64,000 bases of DNA from Adenophora triphylla var. japonica (lineage: Eukaryota; Streptophyta; Magnoliopsida; Asterales; Campanulaceae), in assembly GCA_022495995.1 (NCBI GenBank), contig JAFEMH010002327.1, forward strand, positions 1 to 64,000, read 5' to 3'. Under the pieces are notes generated by a model. That model was not told the DNA's origin. It saw only the letters and a list, made by a program, of their open reading frames with translations, and made no database searches. This document shows positions 10,858 to 23,368 of this stretch, piece by piece (position 1 is the first letter of the stretch; each line of letters opens with the position of its first letter). A program made the position numbers and the translations under genes.

Positions 10858-12594
10858 TTGTTAGCGCGTAATCCTCGCACAGCTCGCTGTAATCCTCGCT
10901 CATCGCCCGTAGAGTCGAATGACCGATTTGACAGAGAGCAAGGCCGGGTTCTGGGTAACCAGATGACCAGGGAAGAAGAGCTAGCCTATAACCAATGCCC
11001 TCCTCCATCTTCATATAACCCTTATTGCCAAAGATTCCCCTTTCGCCTCCTCCAATACCCCAAGCCGTTAGGGTCCCGACACCCTCGCTTCCTCCTAAAT
11101 CCCTCCATGGACCCTTTTCCTCCTTTCACCCGCAGCCAAATTTCCCTACCTTGGAATCCCAAAGGCCAGCTTGACCTTTCCAATTTTGTCAACGCCGTGA
11201 ATTTGCCTACCTCTCGATAGCTACAAATAAGAGTCACTGGGAATGAGAATAGGAATGGGTGGATTTACAAAGTGATGATGACAGTCAAGAGAAGGAATGG
11301 ACTTGGAGCCAACGGAAGTGAAACCCGAAGGGCAAGATGAGGCAGTAAAGCCACGCACTGAACAGGATGAAATCACTTCAAAGTGTGTCTCAGCCTATGC
11401 AAAGGCTCTGGAGAAGGATGAGGTAGTGTATGAGTCCTATATCCTAGAGTTCAATACTCCGTACAAGGACTTGGTAGGTGAATGGAGAGACTTGATCGAA
11501 GCTTTAGCCAAAAGAGGGAAGTGGGCTCCTCCCACCGATCTAGAACATGTAAGTGTCGCCGAAGCCAAACTCTCATCGTAAGGGTAGACTCTATCACGTG
11601 TTAGTAGTCACTCCCGAAACTTGGTCTCGAAGAAGAATGTATGGATGCCTTGGAAAGAGTCCTCGAAGTTTAGAGGCGACCCCTGGCCCCTTTATGTCCT
11701 ACGATGATAATGATGTCTTCCCGGTAATCCCTAAGCCCGAGGAAGAGTCTCGAGATACCCTCATATGGCGTCAAGTATCCCGACCTGCTTTTGCCCTCAT
11801 CGGGTCATAAGAGCCAAGACGAAAGTTCCCACGAGAGCTACCGTAGTGACACCGATGAAGACACAAATGGGCGCCTAAGGGACAATAGAGGAGTGGTTAG
11901 CCCGTAAGCCAAAAGCCCTAAAATATCTCTCGACGAAGGAAAAGGAACCCGCCATGAGGTTTCGACCCCGCAGTAAATCCTTATTGATGATGGAATTTCC
12001 CATTTCGTAAAGTGTTTAGCCAATGTCCAAAATGCCGTCAAAAGGTCAATGACCCTGTGGAAAGAAAAGACATGCTTGATGTTGATGAGGAATGTGATCC
12101 TACTCGTTAAAGAAGTTGCTAGGATCGGATGAGAAAGCCATTTGCCAAGCTCCAAAATCCTAAGTGATAATTCTTGTTGCATGCCGACTTTGAAAAGTTT
12201 GAATGAGACCGTGAAAGCTTTAAACGGAGAATGTGAAGTTGAAATCGACGGTCAAACTCGTAAAAGGTCAAAAAGCCGGTAACCTCGGGACCGCATTCGG
12301 AAGCCGCCTATGCTTCCGACAAAGACCGTCAATCGATCAATCGCCAGAATTGGCCATACGCCGCAAGAATCCGCCTCGACTTTGAAAGAATTGACAGAAT
12401 CCTCCAAGAGGGAATGATGACCAAGGAAAATCCAATGTCTATGTGATGACTCTGGCCTGGACAGATGAGTATTGAAAGTGTACTCTAAGGGTGACAAAAG
12501 GAATGCCGTCTCTAACCAAAGACAGATAAAAGACCTTATAAGCTAGGAAGCGTAAAAGCCCGACTCGATAAGGAGGATCCAGTCCTAACTCGCC
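10858..12594 (+). pseudogene. Degenerate gag region of element B
   Basis: Plus-strand frames at 10858-11220, 11297-11581 and 11553-11810 lie between leader and protease, where gag belongs. They are proline-rich (PPPSSYNPY) and then acidic. No zinc knuckle or capsid signature is recognisable, so the call rests on position. The rest to 12594 has only short broken frames. Confidence 0.45.
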
Positions 12595-13400
12595 TTGAAG
12601 TGTACCCAAGCCAATATCTCCTTATGGTCCCCGTTAACCTCTTCATACCCTCATAAGTTGAAACTAGAAGAAAGTTTGGCCAAGACCATGGTGCCCATAG
12701 ATGTCACCCCGCATGAGGTCGTCCAAATGATTGGAAATATCCACTACGGAAACATCATTACCTTCACCGAATTGGACCTCGCCAAAGTATGGGGCTAGTC
12801 ACAACGAACCTCTTTACATCACAAATTAGCTTAGAAGAGCGTCGATTGCCACGAGTACTAGTTGACTGGGGTCTCGCAATGAATGTCTTGCCGCCTAAGA
12901 TGATGGATTTATTGGATTTGAAGCCAACGTACTTAAAGCCTTCTAGTCGACTATTAAGGCCTACGACTCCACCGCACGATCGCTTGGGGATCGCCACTCT
13001 CAAGATGTGGTTCGGAAAAAGGTCATGGATGTTGATTTTCAAGTTATTGACATTCCGATTTCATTTACCGCCTCATTGGGACGGCCTCGATCCACTGCAT
13101 AAACGGGTAGCCTCTACTTTGCATCACCAAGGCCAAATTTCGCCGAGCGATGGAACTATCACCACCATTTATGGGGACAAAGGTCACGCAGAAGGAACCA
13201 AAGACCGGGACATCCCGATATTGGAGATCAAGCATGATGATGAAGGGTTAGCATTGACCGGATTCTCCGTAGCTTCTTCCAAGGCACAAGTGTGTTGCAC
13301 CGACCTCACCACTACTTCCGATAAAATCCCTCCCGCCATGAGAATGATGCGAAAAATGAGCTATCTTCCAGACTCGATTGGGTAGAAGACTTCAAGGTCG
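12595..13400 (+). pseudogene. Retropepsin-like protease remnant of element B
   Basis: The frame at 12789-13385 contains LPRVLVDWGLAMNVLPP, matching the Tat/Ogre retropepsin core (usually VDNGSSxNxLP). The catalytic Asp is kept and the next residue is changed to Trp. LKPSSRLLRP and DGTITTIYGDKG downstream also fit the family. The preceding frame (12595-12798) ends in ITFTELDLAKVWG. It would release mature Gag and Pol proteins, but frameshifts on both sides rule out a working polyprotein. Confidence 0.7.
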
Positions 13401-14339
13401 TAACACCATCATTGATGTGAAGGAGCAGACTACCGTATATGGCTTGGGGTACAAACCGAACTCTCTCGGGATGCCGGAAAAGCTAAAGGCAAGAAAGGTG
13501 AAGGGGTCCAGCTCCATCCTTACAAACCGTCTCGACCCATTACTTTATAAAAGGAGGGACACAATATGATGAAAGTGATCGCCGCATCTCCTCGTAAAAC
13601 CCTTCTAGAGAACCTTGAGAAAGTTAGGGGAAAGCCGCCCAATCCCGCTCGAAGAATGTTCCTTGATTTGCCGATATCCCCGGGGCTACCACTACCGTCT
13701 CGTAATGAGTACGTCTTCAAAGGAAATCCGGCCGCTGTCAAAAGGTCAAGCATCCGGACAATGGACTTCTCCGCCTTTGAAGTTAGCTCTTCCAAAGATC
13801 GCCCAGATAGAAGTCGCCAAAGAAATAAGACAACAATAATGGGGTTTGCAAGAGTTGTTTGACGAAGAAGCACAAATCCCGCACTTGATCGACTTCGCCT
13901 GCATGATGAGATAGTTGCCGTTATTGGAGACGATGGTGAAAGTCATTTTGATCCTCGCACTTTGGTGACTAAGACAGAAATGCCATTGAAGAATCGGGAG
14001 ACATTCTCGTGGCCGATAGCTGGGCCGACAAAGAATGATCACGGAGCTTGGATTGGTACCCCGTCCTCCTCAACCCGGTCGTGTCAAACACCCCGTTGTC
14101 TATTCGCCGAGTCAGAATCTTCGAATTCCACCCTCGTAGTCATCCGAAGGCCTCACGCCCGAGGATTATGAAAATGTAATCGATGTCATCTTTCCCTTAT
14201 CTTGAATGAAATGACAAATCTTTCTAATTATCCTCTTATTGCCAACTTAACAAATGATAAATTAACTCAAAACTTAACAACATGCTAATAATGAATCATT
14301 TGAACAAGATGCAAACACACTAAACGAACAATACATTAA
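13401..14339 (+). other. Linker between protease and reverse transcriptase, element B
   Basis: Only short frames that change phase often. NSLGMPEKLKARKVKG (about 13460-13510) looks like decayed pol linker. An AT-rich patch at 14215-14300 may be a small insertion. No domain recognised. Confidence 0.35.
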
Positions 14340-15340
14340 AGAAATCTTTAAGCAGTGTTTCGTAAAAGAGGAAAACCGGGCCCAAGCCGCCGAGGAGGTT
14401 TTGATAAGTGTGAACTTGGGTACTATTGAGGAACCTAAAGAGACACGTATTGGAAGCTTCTTCCAGGGGGTTGAAAGGGACAGATTGATCGAGCCGCTCG
14501 TAGAATACGTCGACGTGTTTGCATGGTCATACAAAGATATGCCGGGCTAGACAGCCGATAGTAGAGCACGTAATCCCTCTAGCACCGCATGCTAAGCCGC
14601 AAAGCTGTAACCGAGAAAGATCAAGCCGGAATGGTCTCTACAGTCAAAGAAGAAATTGAGAAGCTACCGCGGGTAGGATTCATCGTAGTTATTGAATACC
14701 CGACATGGTTGTCCAACATCGTGACCGTAACCAAGGCCAATGGGAAGGTGCGCCGCCGTGTGGATTTCCGAGATCCGAACAAGGCCAGCCCCAAAGACGA
14801 CTACCCTCTCGCCAAACATAGACATCCTCCCGGTGGACTCCACCGCCAACTACGAAGTCAAATCCTTCGTTGATGGTTTTGCGTGCTACAACCGCATCAA
14901 GATGGCCGAGGAAGACCAAGAAAAGACAAACTCTTCACCACACCGTGGGAACCCATCCGTTATACAAGAATGCCATTCGGCTCAAGAATGCCGGCTACTT
15001 ACCAAAGTGGCAGCGACCGCACTTTTTCATGACATGATCCACAAGGAGATTGAGGTCTACGTAGATGACATGATAATCCACTCCAAAGGAGAAGGTGGGC
15101 AGCACTTTGTTGACCTACGAAAATTCTTTCGAGAGGCCGAGACAAGATTCCATGAGACTAAACCCCGCCAAATGCACCTTCGGAGTGACAAGGGGAAAAG
15201 TGCTTGGGTACATGGTCACTGAGCGAGGTATAGAAGTTGACCCCCGAAAGATCAAAGCTATCATGGATATGAGGCCACCTCAAACCCGCATGTAAGTCAA
15301 AAGCTTCATGGGTAAATTGCAAGACATCGCCCGCTTTGTC
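14340..15340 (+). pseudogene. Reverse transcriptase remnant of element B
   Basis: VLISVNLGTIEEPKETRIG and VEYVDVFAWSYKDMPG lead into the RT. Then come VDFRDPNKASPKDDYPL, VDGFACYNRIKMAEEDQEK, LFHDMIHKEIEVYVDDMI and, in another phase, GIEVDPRKIKAI. These are the Ty3/Gypsy RT blocks in order. The catalytic YVDD is intact at about 15058-15069. At least four frame changes and stops break the gene. It would copy the element RNA into DNA. Confidence 0.85.
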
Positions 15341-16499
15341 AATCGCTGACCACTATGTGCGAGCCCATCTTCAAGCTCATGAAGAAGAATGTGGACACGT
15401 AATGGACCGAAGAATGCCAAGACGCCTTGACCGCATCAAGGCATACTTAGTACATCCCCGGTACTATGCCCCCACATAGACGTAAGCCTCTTCTCGCTCT
15501 ATCTAATCGTCACGTATTACCGGCAGCTTGGGGCTATGCTTGCTCAAGAGAAGAAAGACTCTCGGTAGAAAATGCCATTTACTTTGTCACCGGAAGCTAC
15601 AGTGGGAGTGAGCTCAATTATTCGATGTGAAAAGACTCCGCAGATCGGTCCGGGTAGTCGGCAAGTTGAAGCATTATATGCAAGCCCACCCCGTGAACTT
15701 GGTCTCGAAAATGGACCCCATCAAGTACATCTTTGACAAGCCTTCCCTATCGATGCGTTTAGCGAAGTGGTCCTTCTTCTTGGCGTAATACGACATCAAC
15801 TATGTGACCGTAAAGCGCCATCAAGGGTCAAGCATTGTCGTATCACCTAGCGAATTTCCCCGCAATGAAGACAGAGGGCCCGAACCCCAATTTCCGGCAT
15901 GAAGGGATCTTTGCAGCTTGAGCTCGAAAATAGATGGCGCTGTTCTTCGACTGAGCCGCTAACAAAAGAGGAAATGGTGTAGGAATGCTATTGGTCGATC
16001 CGAAAGATGAGCATACCCCCATAGCCCTCAAGTTGAACTTTCCCGCCACGAACAATGCCGCCGAGTATGAAGCCTCGCATTGCCGGTTTGGAGGCCGCCT
16101 TAGAAAGAAATGTCAAGGAGCTCGAAGTTTACGGAGACTCACTGATCATCAACCAAGTCTCCAACAAGTGGAAGATCAGAGACCCTAATCTCGCAACGGT
16201 ATCATGCCCATATGGAGGAGTTGACTCGGATGCCAAGGGGCCCGAGAAGTGACTTTCCACTACTTGCCGAGGGAAAAGAACAGATTCGCAGATGCCCTAG
16301 CTACTCTAGCCTCATTGGTAGAGATCCCCGAGGGAAAAGCCATAAAGCCCTTCGTAGCGGGTAGAAGAGAAGCCCCAAACTTTCGTCAGGAAGTGGACCT
16401 CGGGACCCGAGCCTATAAAGGAACCTCGTACAAATCCGTATTTACCAATTCCTCAAAGACGGAGAGTCACTTTCGTAGACGAAGAAGGTAGACCAAAAG
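15341..16499 (+). pseudogene. RT connection and RNase H remnant of element B
   Basis: After a stretch with no clear frame, GVGMLLVDPKDEHTPIALK, NFPATNNAAEYEA, KELEVYGDSLIINQVSNKWK and TFHYLPREKNRFADALATLA read through about 15975-16310 in three phases. The NNxAEYEA and LEVYGDS blocks are those of the second, archaeal-type RNase H found in Tat/Ogre elements. The N-terminal connection domain is too decayed to place. Confidence 0.75.
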
Positions 16500-17690
16500 A
16501 AGGAGTCGTAGCCAAAAGCTTGCAAGCCCCGAAAAGGTTGGCTTCTCATTATGTCATTCTAGGAGGCAACCTATACAAGAAGCGGTATCAAGGACCACTC
16601 CTCTTATGTGTCACTCAAGAAAGAGCCAGAGTTGATGACCGAAGTCCACAATGGTCCCCGCGGTCCTCACATGAATGCCGTAGCCCCGATGCAAGTGATC
16701 CTCGAATGGGTTACTACTGGATCTCCATGGAAACAGACCGCATTCAAGACGTCCGAACCTCCGCGACAAATGCCGCCGGTTTGCCAACCTCAACCATCTC
16801 CCACCTCATGACACTCGTACCGCATGACGACTCCTTGGCCGTTTGCAACTTGGGGCATTGACGTGATAGGGAAAATATCCCCTACAGAAGCAATGGGCAC
16901 GAGTTCGTGTTGGTAGCCATCGACTACTTCACCAAGTGGGTAGAGGCCAAGTCCTACAAGGTCCTCACTTCCGTAAAAGTGGCCCAGCTTCATCAAAGAA
17001 AACATAATGTGCGAGCATGGGGTGCCCAACGAGATCATTTCTCGATAATGGGTCACACTTCGAAGGAGACTGCGATAGACCGCCGTCGACCCGCAGTTAC
17101 TCGCCACAAGTCGTCCCCGCATGCACCTCAAACCAATGGAGCCGTGGAAGCCGCTAATAAGACACTCGAGCGGATCATCCTAAGATGGCCACCCGTGGTC
17201 GTGATTGGCCCGAAAAGCCGCACCTAGCACTCGGGGCTGGGCGTAACGTCTCGTCGAATGCCCACAGGAGAAACTCCTTTTGCCCTAACTTACGGGATGG
17301 AAGCAGGTTACCATGGAGTTGGAAATCCCGTCATTAAGGGTCCTCCGGAAAACAAAGTGTCAATGAAGTGGAATGGTTGCGCACCCGGCATGATGAATTA
17401 GCCCCTCGCTTGACGAGAGAAGGCTAAAAGCCATGGAACACACCCGAGCCTACCAGAGGCGAATGGCCGCAGCGTTTGATAAAAAGGTCAAGGCCGTAGA
17501 CATCAAAGAGGGCGACTTAGTGCCGAAAGTAAAGCCCCTACCGCAGACAACCCCCGGGAAAATGGGAACCCGTCCGGATCGGCCCTTATGTGGTGCGTAA
17601 AATACCGTCGGGAGGAGCAATGAAGCTTGCACTTGGATGGCAATCCCTTTGTCCACCTGGGCCAACGGTGATAAACTCCGAAGATACTAT
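16500..17690 (+). pseudogene. Integrase remnant of element B
   Basis: HYVILGGNLYKK near 16540 begins the zinc-binding part. VAIDYFTKWVEAKSYK (about 16912-16960) carries the first catalytic Asp, GVPNEIISDNGSHFEG (about 17020-17056) the second, and PQTNGAVEAANKTLERI (about 17128-17175) the catalytic Glu. These lie in different frames. It would insert the cDNA into the genome. Frame changes between all three blocks make it non-functional. Confidence 0.85.
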
Positions 17691-17701
17691 GTCTCGATAA
17701 A

Positions 17702-17733
<32 letters not shown>

Positions 17734-17982
17734 AAAGAAAATAATAAATAAAAAAAAGAAAGAAAAAAATCTTAGTGCAAAAGAGTAATGCCCTACTAGG
17801 TCAAGACCCCAAAAAGGGCAAACCTAGGCAAAAGACAAATGGCCGCACATATAAAAAAAAAAAAAAAAAAAAAAAATCTTAGTGCAAAAAGAGTAATGCC
17901 CAAATTAGGCCGAAGACCCCAAAAAGGCGCCTAGGCAAAAGACAAATGGCCGCACATGAAAAAATTTTTAGTTCACTGTAAT
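17691..17982 (+). repeat. Poly-A tracts and 107-bp direct repeat after pol
   Basis: Long A runs at 17699-17760 and 17849-17876 flank two copies of a unit of about 107 bp beginning ATCTTAGTGCAAAAGAGTAATG (17770 and 17876) and ending AAAGACAAATGGCCGCACAT. Copies differ by small indels. Confidence 0.85.
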
Positions 17983-18034
17983 GAACTACGTAGACCTGAG
18001 CCCCTTAGCCTTTCTTGTAAAAGGGGAACGTAGG
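17983..18034 (+). other. Conserved stem-loop cassette, element B
   Basis: Outer CTACGT/ACGTAG and inner CCCCTT/AAGGGG can pair. It matches 23-72 of element A while the loop differs. It lies between pol and the antisense DUF7745-like gene. Confidence 0.5.
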
Positions 18035-18379
18035 CAACCATATATGGTTCGGTCTAAACAATAAAAAGGACGATTAAGTTTCCATGAAATGTGTCCTAAG
18101 CAATAAAAGGGACAATCAAGCTTCCATGAAGTGCGTCCTAAATAGCAAAGGGTATTTCATAAAACGGGTCCCAATCAATAAAGGCATTTGAATTTCCATG
18201 AAATGTGTCTTGATTAATTTTTAAAATAATATTTCTTGTTCATTACAAGTTAAAAACTTCTTGATGAGTTCAAGCACGGTCTACCTCTTAACTCTGCTAA
18301 CCTGCTAAAAAGATCTAAAATACAATAAAATGCCTAAATAAACTAATGTGTTTGCAAATGGCAATAAGAGGATCTTGAG

Positions 18380-19920
18380 AAAAGACTTGTCGGGCCGTCA
18401 TTCGCCGAGTCTTCTTCGCCTTCTTCCCTTTTCCTCGGCCTCGTCGAGTCTTCTTCCTTTTCTTCTCAATAATGCTCGGTATCCCTCATCCCGACCTCCG
18501 GTATCCTCACCGGAGCCTCTACCAACCCCGTGTCAATGAGCGCTCTCTCTATACGAGCACGAGTCCGCACCTCCTCCCTCTCGAGCCTCGCCAAAGGAGC
18601 GACCTCTGACAATCTCTTGTACCGAGCCTCCATATCCCCGACCAAGTCACCCGATTGGTTATGGCAACTCGCCTTAGCCTCGCCTCCCTCGTAGTCCTAC
18701 TCGAGTCAGCGCCGCCTCCCAATAAAGCTCGACGTCTATCCTCCAAGATAACCCGAGTCGCTCCCATCTCCCTCTCGTACTACCCAAGTAGACAGTGGTC
18801 AAGATGGTACTCTTCCCGCCTTCCCGAAGATAGCCCCGTGGGAAAGCAAGATGTGTCCAAGCCCTCGAGAAGAAAGAGAAGCCGGGCCGGATCTCTCATG
18901 TCCAATGACACCACCTCCATGGTCCGGATGTCCTCCCCAATCACTCAATGGCTCCCGTAAAGCCCCAAACCGCCCGGATACCAAGCAAGGGTATGTAGAA
19001 GGACGACCAGCCAGAATCCCGGAACCCTCACAAAGATAAGACTCCCGAAATATCCTCCCCGTCCGCAACCTCCAATGTGGTATCCACCAACGGATGTCCG
19101 AAGTGGATAGCCTAGCCATCATCGCCTCCCTCCTACCCCGTTCGCCGCCTAGGTGCACCTCTCCGAGAAATCACCCAAGGGCACCGAGTCGGCAAAGCCC
19201 CGTGCAAAGCCCCGAGCCTCTCCCGCAGCCACAAAGTCAACATAGCCGGACTCCCGACCTCATGAAACGGTCTCCCGAGCCATCCTATCGATCCCATGAA
19301 ATGTCTCTCCCAAAACCACGGGACAATATCCTTCCTGCAGCTCCTGCGCCTCTCGACCATGTCCAAGAGACCACTATGACAGATCCCCACTGACTCACAG
19401 TTGAACAAAATAGAGAATACGCAGAGAATGAAAGCATCCATAGCCACCGTGGTCGCAGCCATATCCGGGAGACCCAAACCCGCCCGTGATATCGAAAGGT
19501 CAATCCTATCCGGGCTACCATCATCCTCTCACCCTCTCCCAAAGGAATCTCGCAGAAAAGATGCAAGCTTTACCGTCACCGGCACGTCTCCGATCAGCGG
19601 AATAGATATAGCCTCAATCTCGGGACCCCCAATCAAGGCTCAAGTCTTCGTGCGTTGGGACAATTTCGTTGTAAGAGAAACAAGAACATGTCTCCGGACA
19701 TCCTGTAACTTTGCCGCGGCTCTCAACAGATCCCAATCGGGCGGGAGATCCCTCAAATGCCATAAAGACTTGATCTTGAAGGAAGAATCAAGCAGCCCCT
19801 TGTGATTTTGGAAGTTATATCTCGCCCAAGATTGAAGACCGGATAGAAAATGGTCTCGTTTCCCCTTTGCAATCTAACGGGATTCTCCATCGCAAAGTGA
19901 TCAAAGATGGTGCTTTTAGG
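18380..19920 (-). pseudogene. Antisense DUF7745-like gene of element B
   Basis: Starting near the ATG at about 19894, minus-strand frames read MENPVRLQRGNETI, then after a frameshift IKSLWHLRDLPPDWDLLRAA, then ALCxIxxLF-type hydrophobic stretches (MDAFILCVFSILFNCESVG at about 19440-19380), GLLDMVERRR, and a basic C-terminal part to about 18380. Element A has the same gene (324-1777), which supports a real shared gene and not a chance frame. The family resembles plant DUF7745 proteins. Role unknown. The copy has several frameshifts. A shared 50-bp module lies about 110-150 bp upstream of its start. Confidence 0.6.
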
Positions 19921-20414
19921 TCCAAAATATGCTCGGGAACAATTGGGACAAGTCTAGAGTGAAAATGAAATGAAATGGCCAAGCCTTGCTTTTATTCGTA
20001 AAATAACCAAATTTCAGACAACTCAAGTTAGCCGCACGGCTACATTTGCCCTCAAGGCCATGCCGCACGGCTACATTAGCCCTCTCGCAGAAATTCTCTC
20101 GCAGAAGCAACCAAAGTTGCTGCCCAAGGGAGTTTTCACCCCACTTTTTCAACCAAAACCTCGTACAAAACATATCCAGTAAGCCATTCAAGCATTTATA
20201 CACCATTATAAATCATTTTGGCCCATTTTCAGCCCCAATTCCAAGCAAAAAAGTCGCCCCAAGGCTCGTATAATATGCAAATTGAAAAAGCATGAATTAG
20301 AAAAGCATTCAAAACATAAATACAATGTTTTCGCCCATCGGCGCCCAAATAAAGCAAAAAATAAACAAAGTGTGCATAAAAATTGTAAATTGTTTGTTTT
20401 TGTTCCAAATCTAT
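19921..20414. promoter_or_regulatory. Spacer between antisense genes with copy of the LTR palindromic module
   Basis: AGCCGCACGGCTACATT (20030 on) and TGCCGCACGGCTACATT (20061 on) lie 31 bp apart and match the LTR promoter pair at 7790-7839 along about 50 bp, in the same plus orientation. The rest is AT-rich, with no gene. The place suits an upstream region for the antisense DUF7745-like gene. Confidence 0.6.
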
Positions 20415-22992
20415 TCTATAGACCTCCTAGGCCTCCGATTCTTCTTCATCTTCATCGCCGTCGCCTCATAGATGCTAGCCTCCCTCATCAAGTCCTCCCG
20501 GTCGCTCACATCGATAGATGGACATTATCGTGCCCGTACTCACCCACCGCCTGAATGTCGCCAGGTCCCCGCCCCGAGGCATAGCACCGGGAAGAGTACT
20601 CCGAGGCCGACGAGGTAGACGCTCGTGCCCCGACGTGCCGTCTCTTGCGCCCGTGCTCCCGTGCATCCGCCGCCGCCTTCGGCGCAGGCTAGCTTCCTCG
20701 AAGAGACCGGCACATGTCCTTCCAAATTTCCTATTCTCGCCCGACCACCTATCGTAAGTGCGAGCCGGAACTCCGAGAAAAAGAAGAGAAAAATCTCGTA
20801 AAATCTCGTAAAATAGCAAAAAAAGCGTAAAATCTGAAAGCTAAAAAGGGAATAAGACCCTAAGAGTACACTTACAAAGGCTATCAAAGCGGCAAGGTGT
20901 ACCGGGGCTCCCTTTGAAGATCGGAGGACAGGTATCCTCATCCTCCTCGGCACTCCATGGACCACGTAGGACAGATGCGCAGGAGGGATCGGCGGGTCAA
21001 GAGGCTCATCCTCCCCATATCCCCGAGTGACCGCCGCCTTCACTAGCTTCGTGGCGTCCTCGTGCGCCGCTTCCACAAACACAGCGTAGGGGGTGTACCC
21101 ATGTCAAATACTCCTCCGCAGCCACGCCTCGCCTCGGTACCTAGCTATCTCATCCTCTCGGCCCCCGGGCTGCAGCATCCGTGCCGGAGGGTCGAAGGAG
21201 TAATGGCATCTAGTGGGGAACATGACCATGCCGCTCGAGAAGCGGTCCCCAAGTAAATGACATCACATGTCGCCCCGTGAGCCACCTCCTCTCGCCTCGT
21301 CACCTCTATAGCATCTCCCAAAGAAGATCTCCTGGATACCTCGCCCTGTGGGTAGAAGTCCACTCCGTCGTGCCCATCCCTCGTTGATGACCGGCCTCAC
21401 CATTTTGTAGTCGAAGGTAATCCGGGTCTTCCCCGTGAATTTATCTCTCGCATCTCCTCCAAATAACCATAGCAGGGAAGATGGTGACATCACTGGCCGG
21501 TTCCAAGGAAGAACCCGATCACCTCGCAAAACCAGCCCGCATGTTCAAAACATCAAAAGGTCATTTTCTCTTATAAAAGTCTCAAGACAGAAAAGAGAAA
21601 AGAAAAAAAGAAAGGAGACTACCTCAAGGGCAAAGAAAAGCACCCATGGAAGCACTTTGTTCCGACTGTACATGTCCAACGAGAAGTAGAGCTCCGCCAA
21701 TCCGGCCTCGCCCCAAGAGACCGTTCCAATCCCATCTACATCCTCCAGAGTCGAGGAGGCAAGTCATAGCTATCGTCCTGCACTGGCAAAGATGGTGACC
21801 GATAGCATCAACCATATGAATGCTCTAGCCACCGGCAAGGCCACATCATTAGCAAGAAAATTCCGCATGCTAGTCTGGATCGCCACCTCGACATTCCGTG
21901 TCTCCATCCCTCAAATTTCCTTCTAATCAGCTCAAACCCGACCAAAGCCTTGGAACTCCTCCGCCTGTGATGTGGTCCCTCCAAGTCACGGGCCTCCCGG
22001 TGAACTGTAAGCCCGTAATAGCGGTGAAATCGGCAGGAGTCACCGCGCCTCTCCCCACCTCGTGTGAAAGCTATGTGTACTGTCCCACCAGAACTCAGAA
22101 AGGGCCTGGACCAAGCCCTTGCTCTTAGAGGTGATGTGGACACCCCTACCGATAGCCTCTACAAATGCATCCAAGCCGGTAGCCCTCACCAGCTGCTTGG
22201 GATTCATCCCATCCTTCTCAAAATCTGGCATCCTCTGCCAAAGCTTGACCGCTATCTCCGACGGTCCTCTAGACTTGTTCTCCTGTAGACAAGCACATCA
22301 AAAGAAGCGTCAGTCCTTCATATCATTTCAAAAGCATGCATATATTCAAAAGTGCATATATTTTCAAAAGAAAAGCATTCATAAAAGTTTTTCTAGCATA
22401 TCTTTTGCATCAAAAACGTGTCTTTCATCACTTGAAACGCGTCATTGCTTTCCTGAAGCACAAAATCACAATTTTTTTTCAAAAAATGGCATGCATGAAT
22501 CATTTTCATCTTCCAAAATCATGTTTTCTCATTGAAAATCAGAATTTTGACCTAGTTCTAGCACAAGGCAAGAACTCCGTCTCATATTTTGAAAAAATTC
22601 TCATTCTTACTTCATTTTGCGAGAAAAAAAAGTGAGTCATTCTCATATTTTTCATCAAATAAAATTGCACATTGCATATTCTTAGCCTCATAGGTTGTTC
22701 ATGCATCTCAAAATCATTCAAAAAATCATTCAAAAATCCTAAAATTCGGGTCGAGCCCTAAATCATTCAAAATTCAAGCAAAATCATCGGATTTGAGCAA
22801 AATGAGAATGCTTACCCCAACCGATCGCGGGTTCGTTGATTTATGCTCCCTCCTCCCCGGGTAAAGCTCCGATGGAGGCGTAAGGAAGTCATACTTCCTC
22901 TCCGTCCTCACGAGCTCCTTCCTCCTCCTTCTCGCGGCCGCCGAGATGTTTCTCCTTGCTTGCCTTGGTACGGGATTGCCCTCCGGATCCAT
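20415..22992 (-). pseudogene. Antisense plant mobile domain (PMD) gene of element B
   Basis: Exon 1 (22992-22816) encodes MDPEGNPVPRQARRN through PSELYPGRREHK and ends at a GT donor (22815-22814). Exon 2 starts after an AG at 22284-22283 and encodes LVQALSEFWWDSTHSFHTRW, then, one frameshift on, VTPADFTAITGLQFTGRPV and TWRDH, the hallmark of the PMD family (Pfam 'plant mobile domain', once called aminotransferase-like). LAELYFSLDMYSRNK follows in a later exon, and a basic tail ends near 20415. Its role in the element is unknown. Host PMD proteins MAIN/MAIL1 act in gene silencing. Disrupted by a few frameshifts. Confidence 0.75.
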
Positions 22993-23125
22993 TTCAAATC
23001 AAAGGGAAGCAAAAGGGGTTGAAGAATTTCGAAATTCTCTCTCTCTTCTCTCTCGCTGAAGTGGGCGGCAACAAATGCCCAATGCCCGTTCAAAACCTGA
23101 TTTTAAATAACTGAAAACAGTTTCT

Positions 23126-23166
23126 AGCCGTACGGCTTCTTTTTCTCCATCTCATGCCGGCGGCTT
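23126..23166. promoter_or_regulatory. Copy of the LTR palindromic module upstream of the antisense PMD gene
   Basis: AGCCGTACGGCT (23126-23137) is a perfect 12-bp palindrome. TGCCGGCGGCTTCATT follows 29 bp on. The pair resembles the modules at 7790-7839 and 20030-20077 and lies about 135 bp upstream of the PMD start codon. Confidence 0.55.
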
Positions 23167-23368
23167 CATTCGCTCGAGCGTAAATTACAATCCCGCCCTC
23201 GGACCTTCCACTGGGCATGCAATTTCCGTTATCTTTTAACCAAGATAACATCTTTTCAAAAAATATCCCTTATCTCTTTAGCAATCAAGCTTTATTCCCG
23301 CCGCTCCGTTAATTCCGTTATAACGGGATAACACTAGGTGACAACCTCCGAATTGTCGTAACTCTAAA

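Noticed and set aside
22336..22635. 99-codon plus-strand frame (MHIFKSAYIFKRKAF)
   Set aside because: AT-rich sequence within the PMD intron of element B; no domain.
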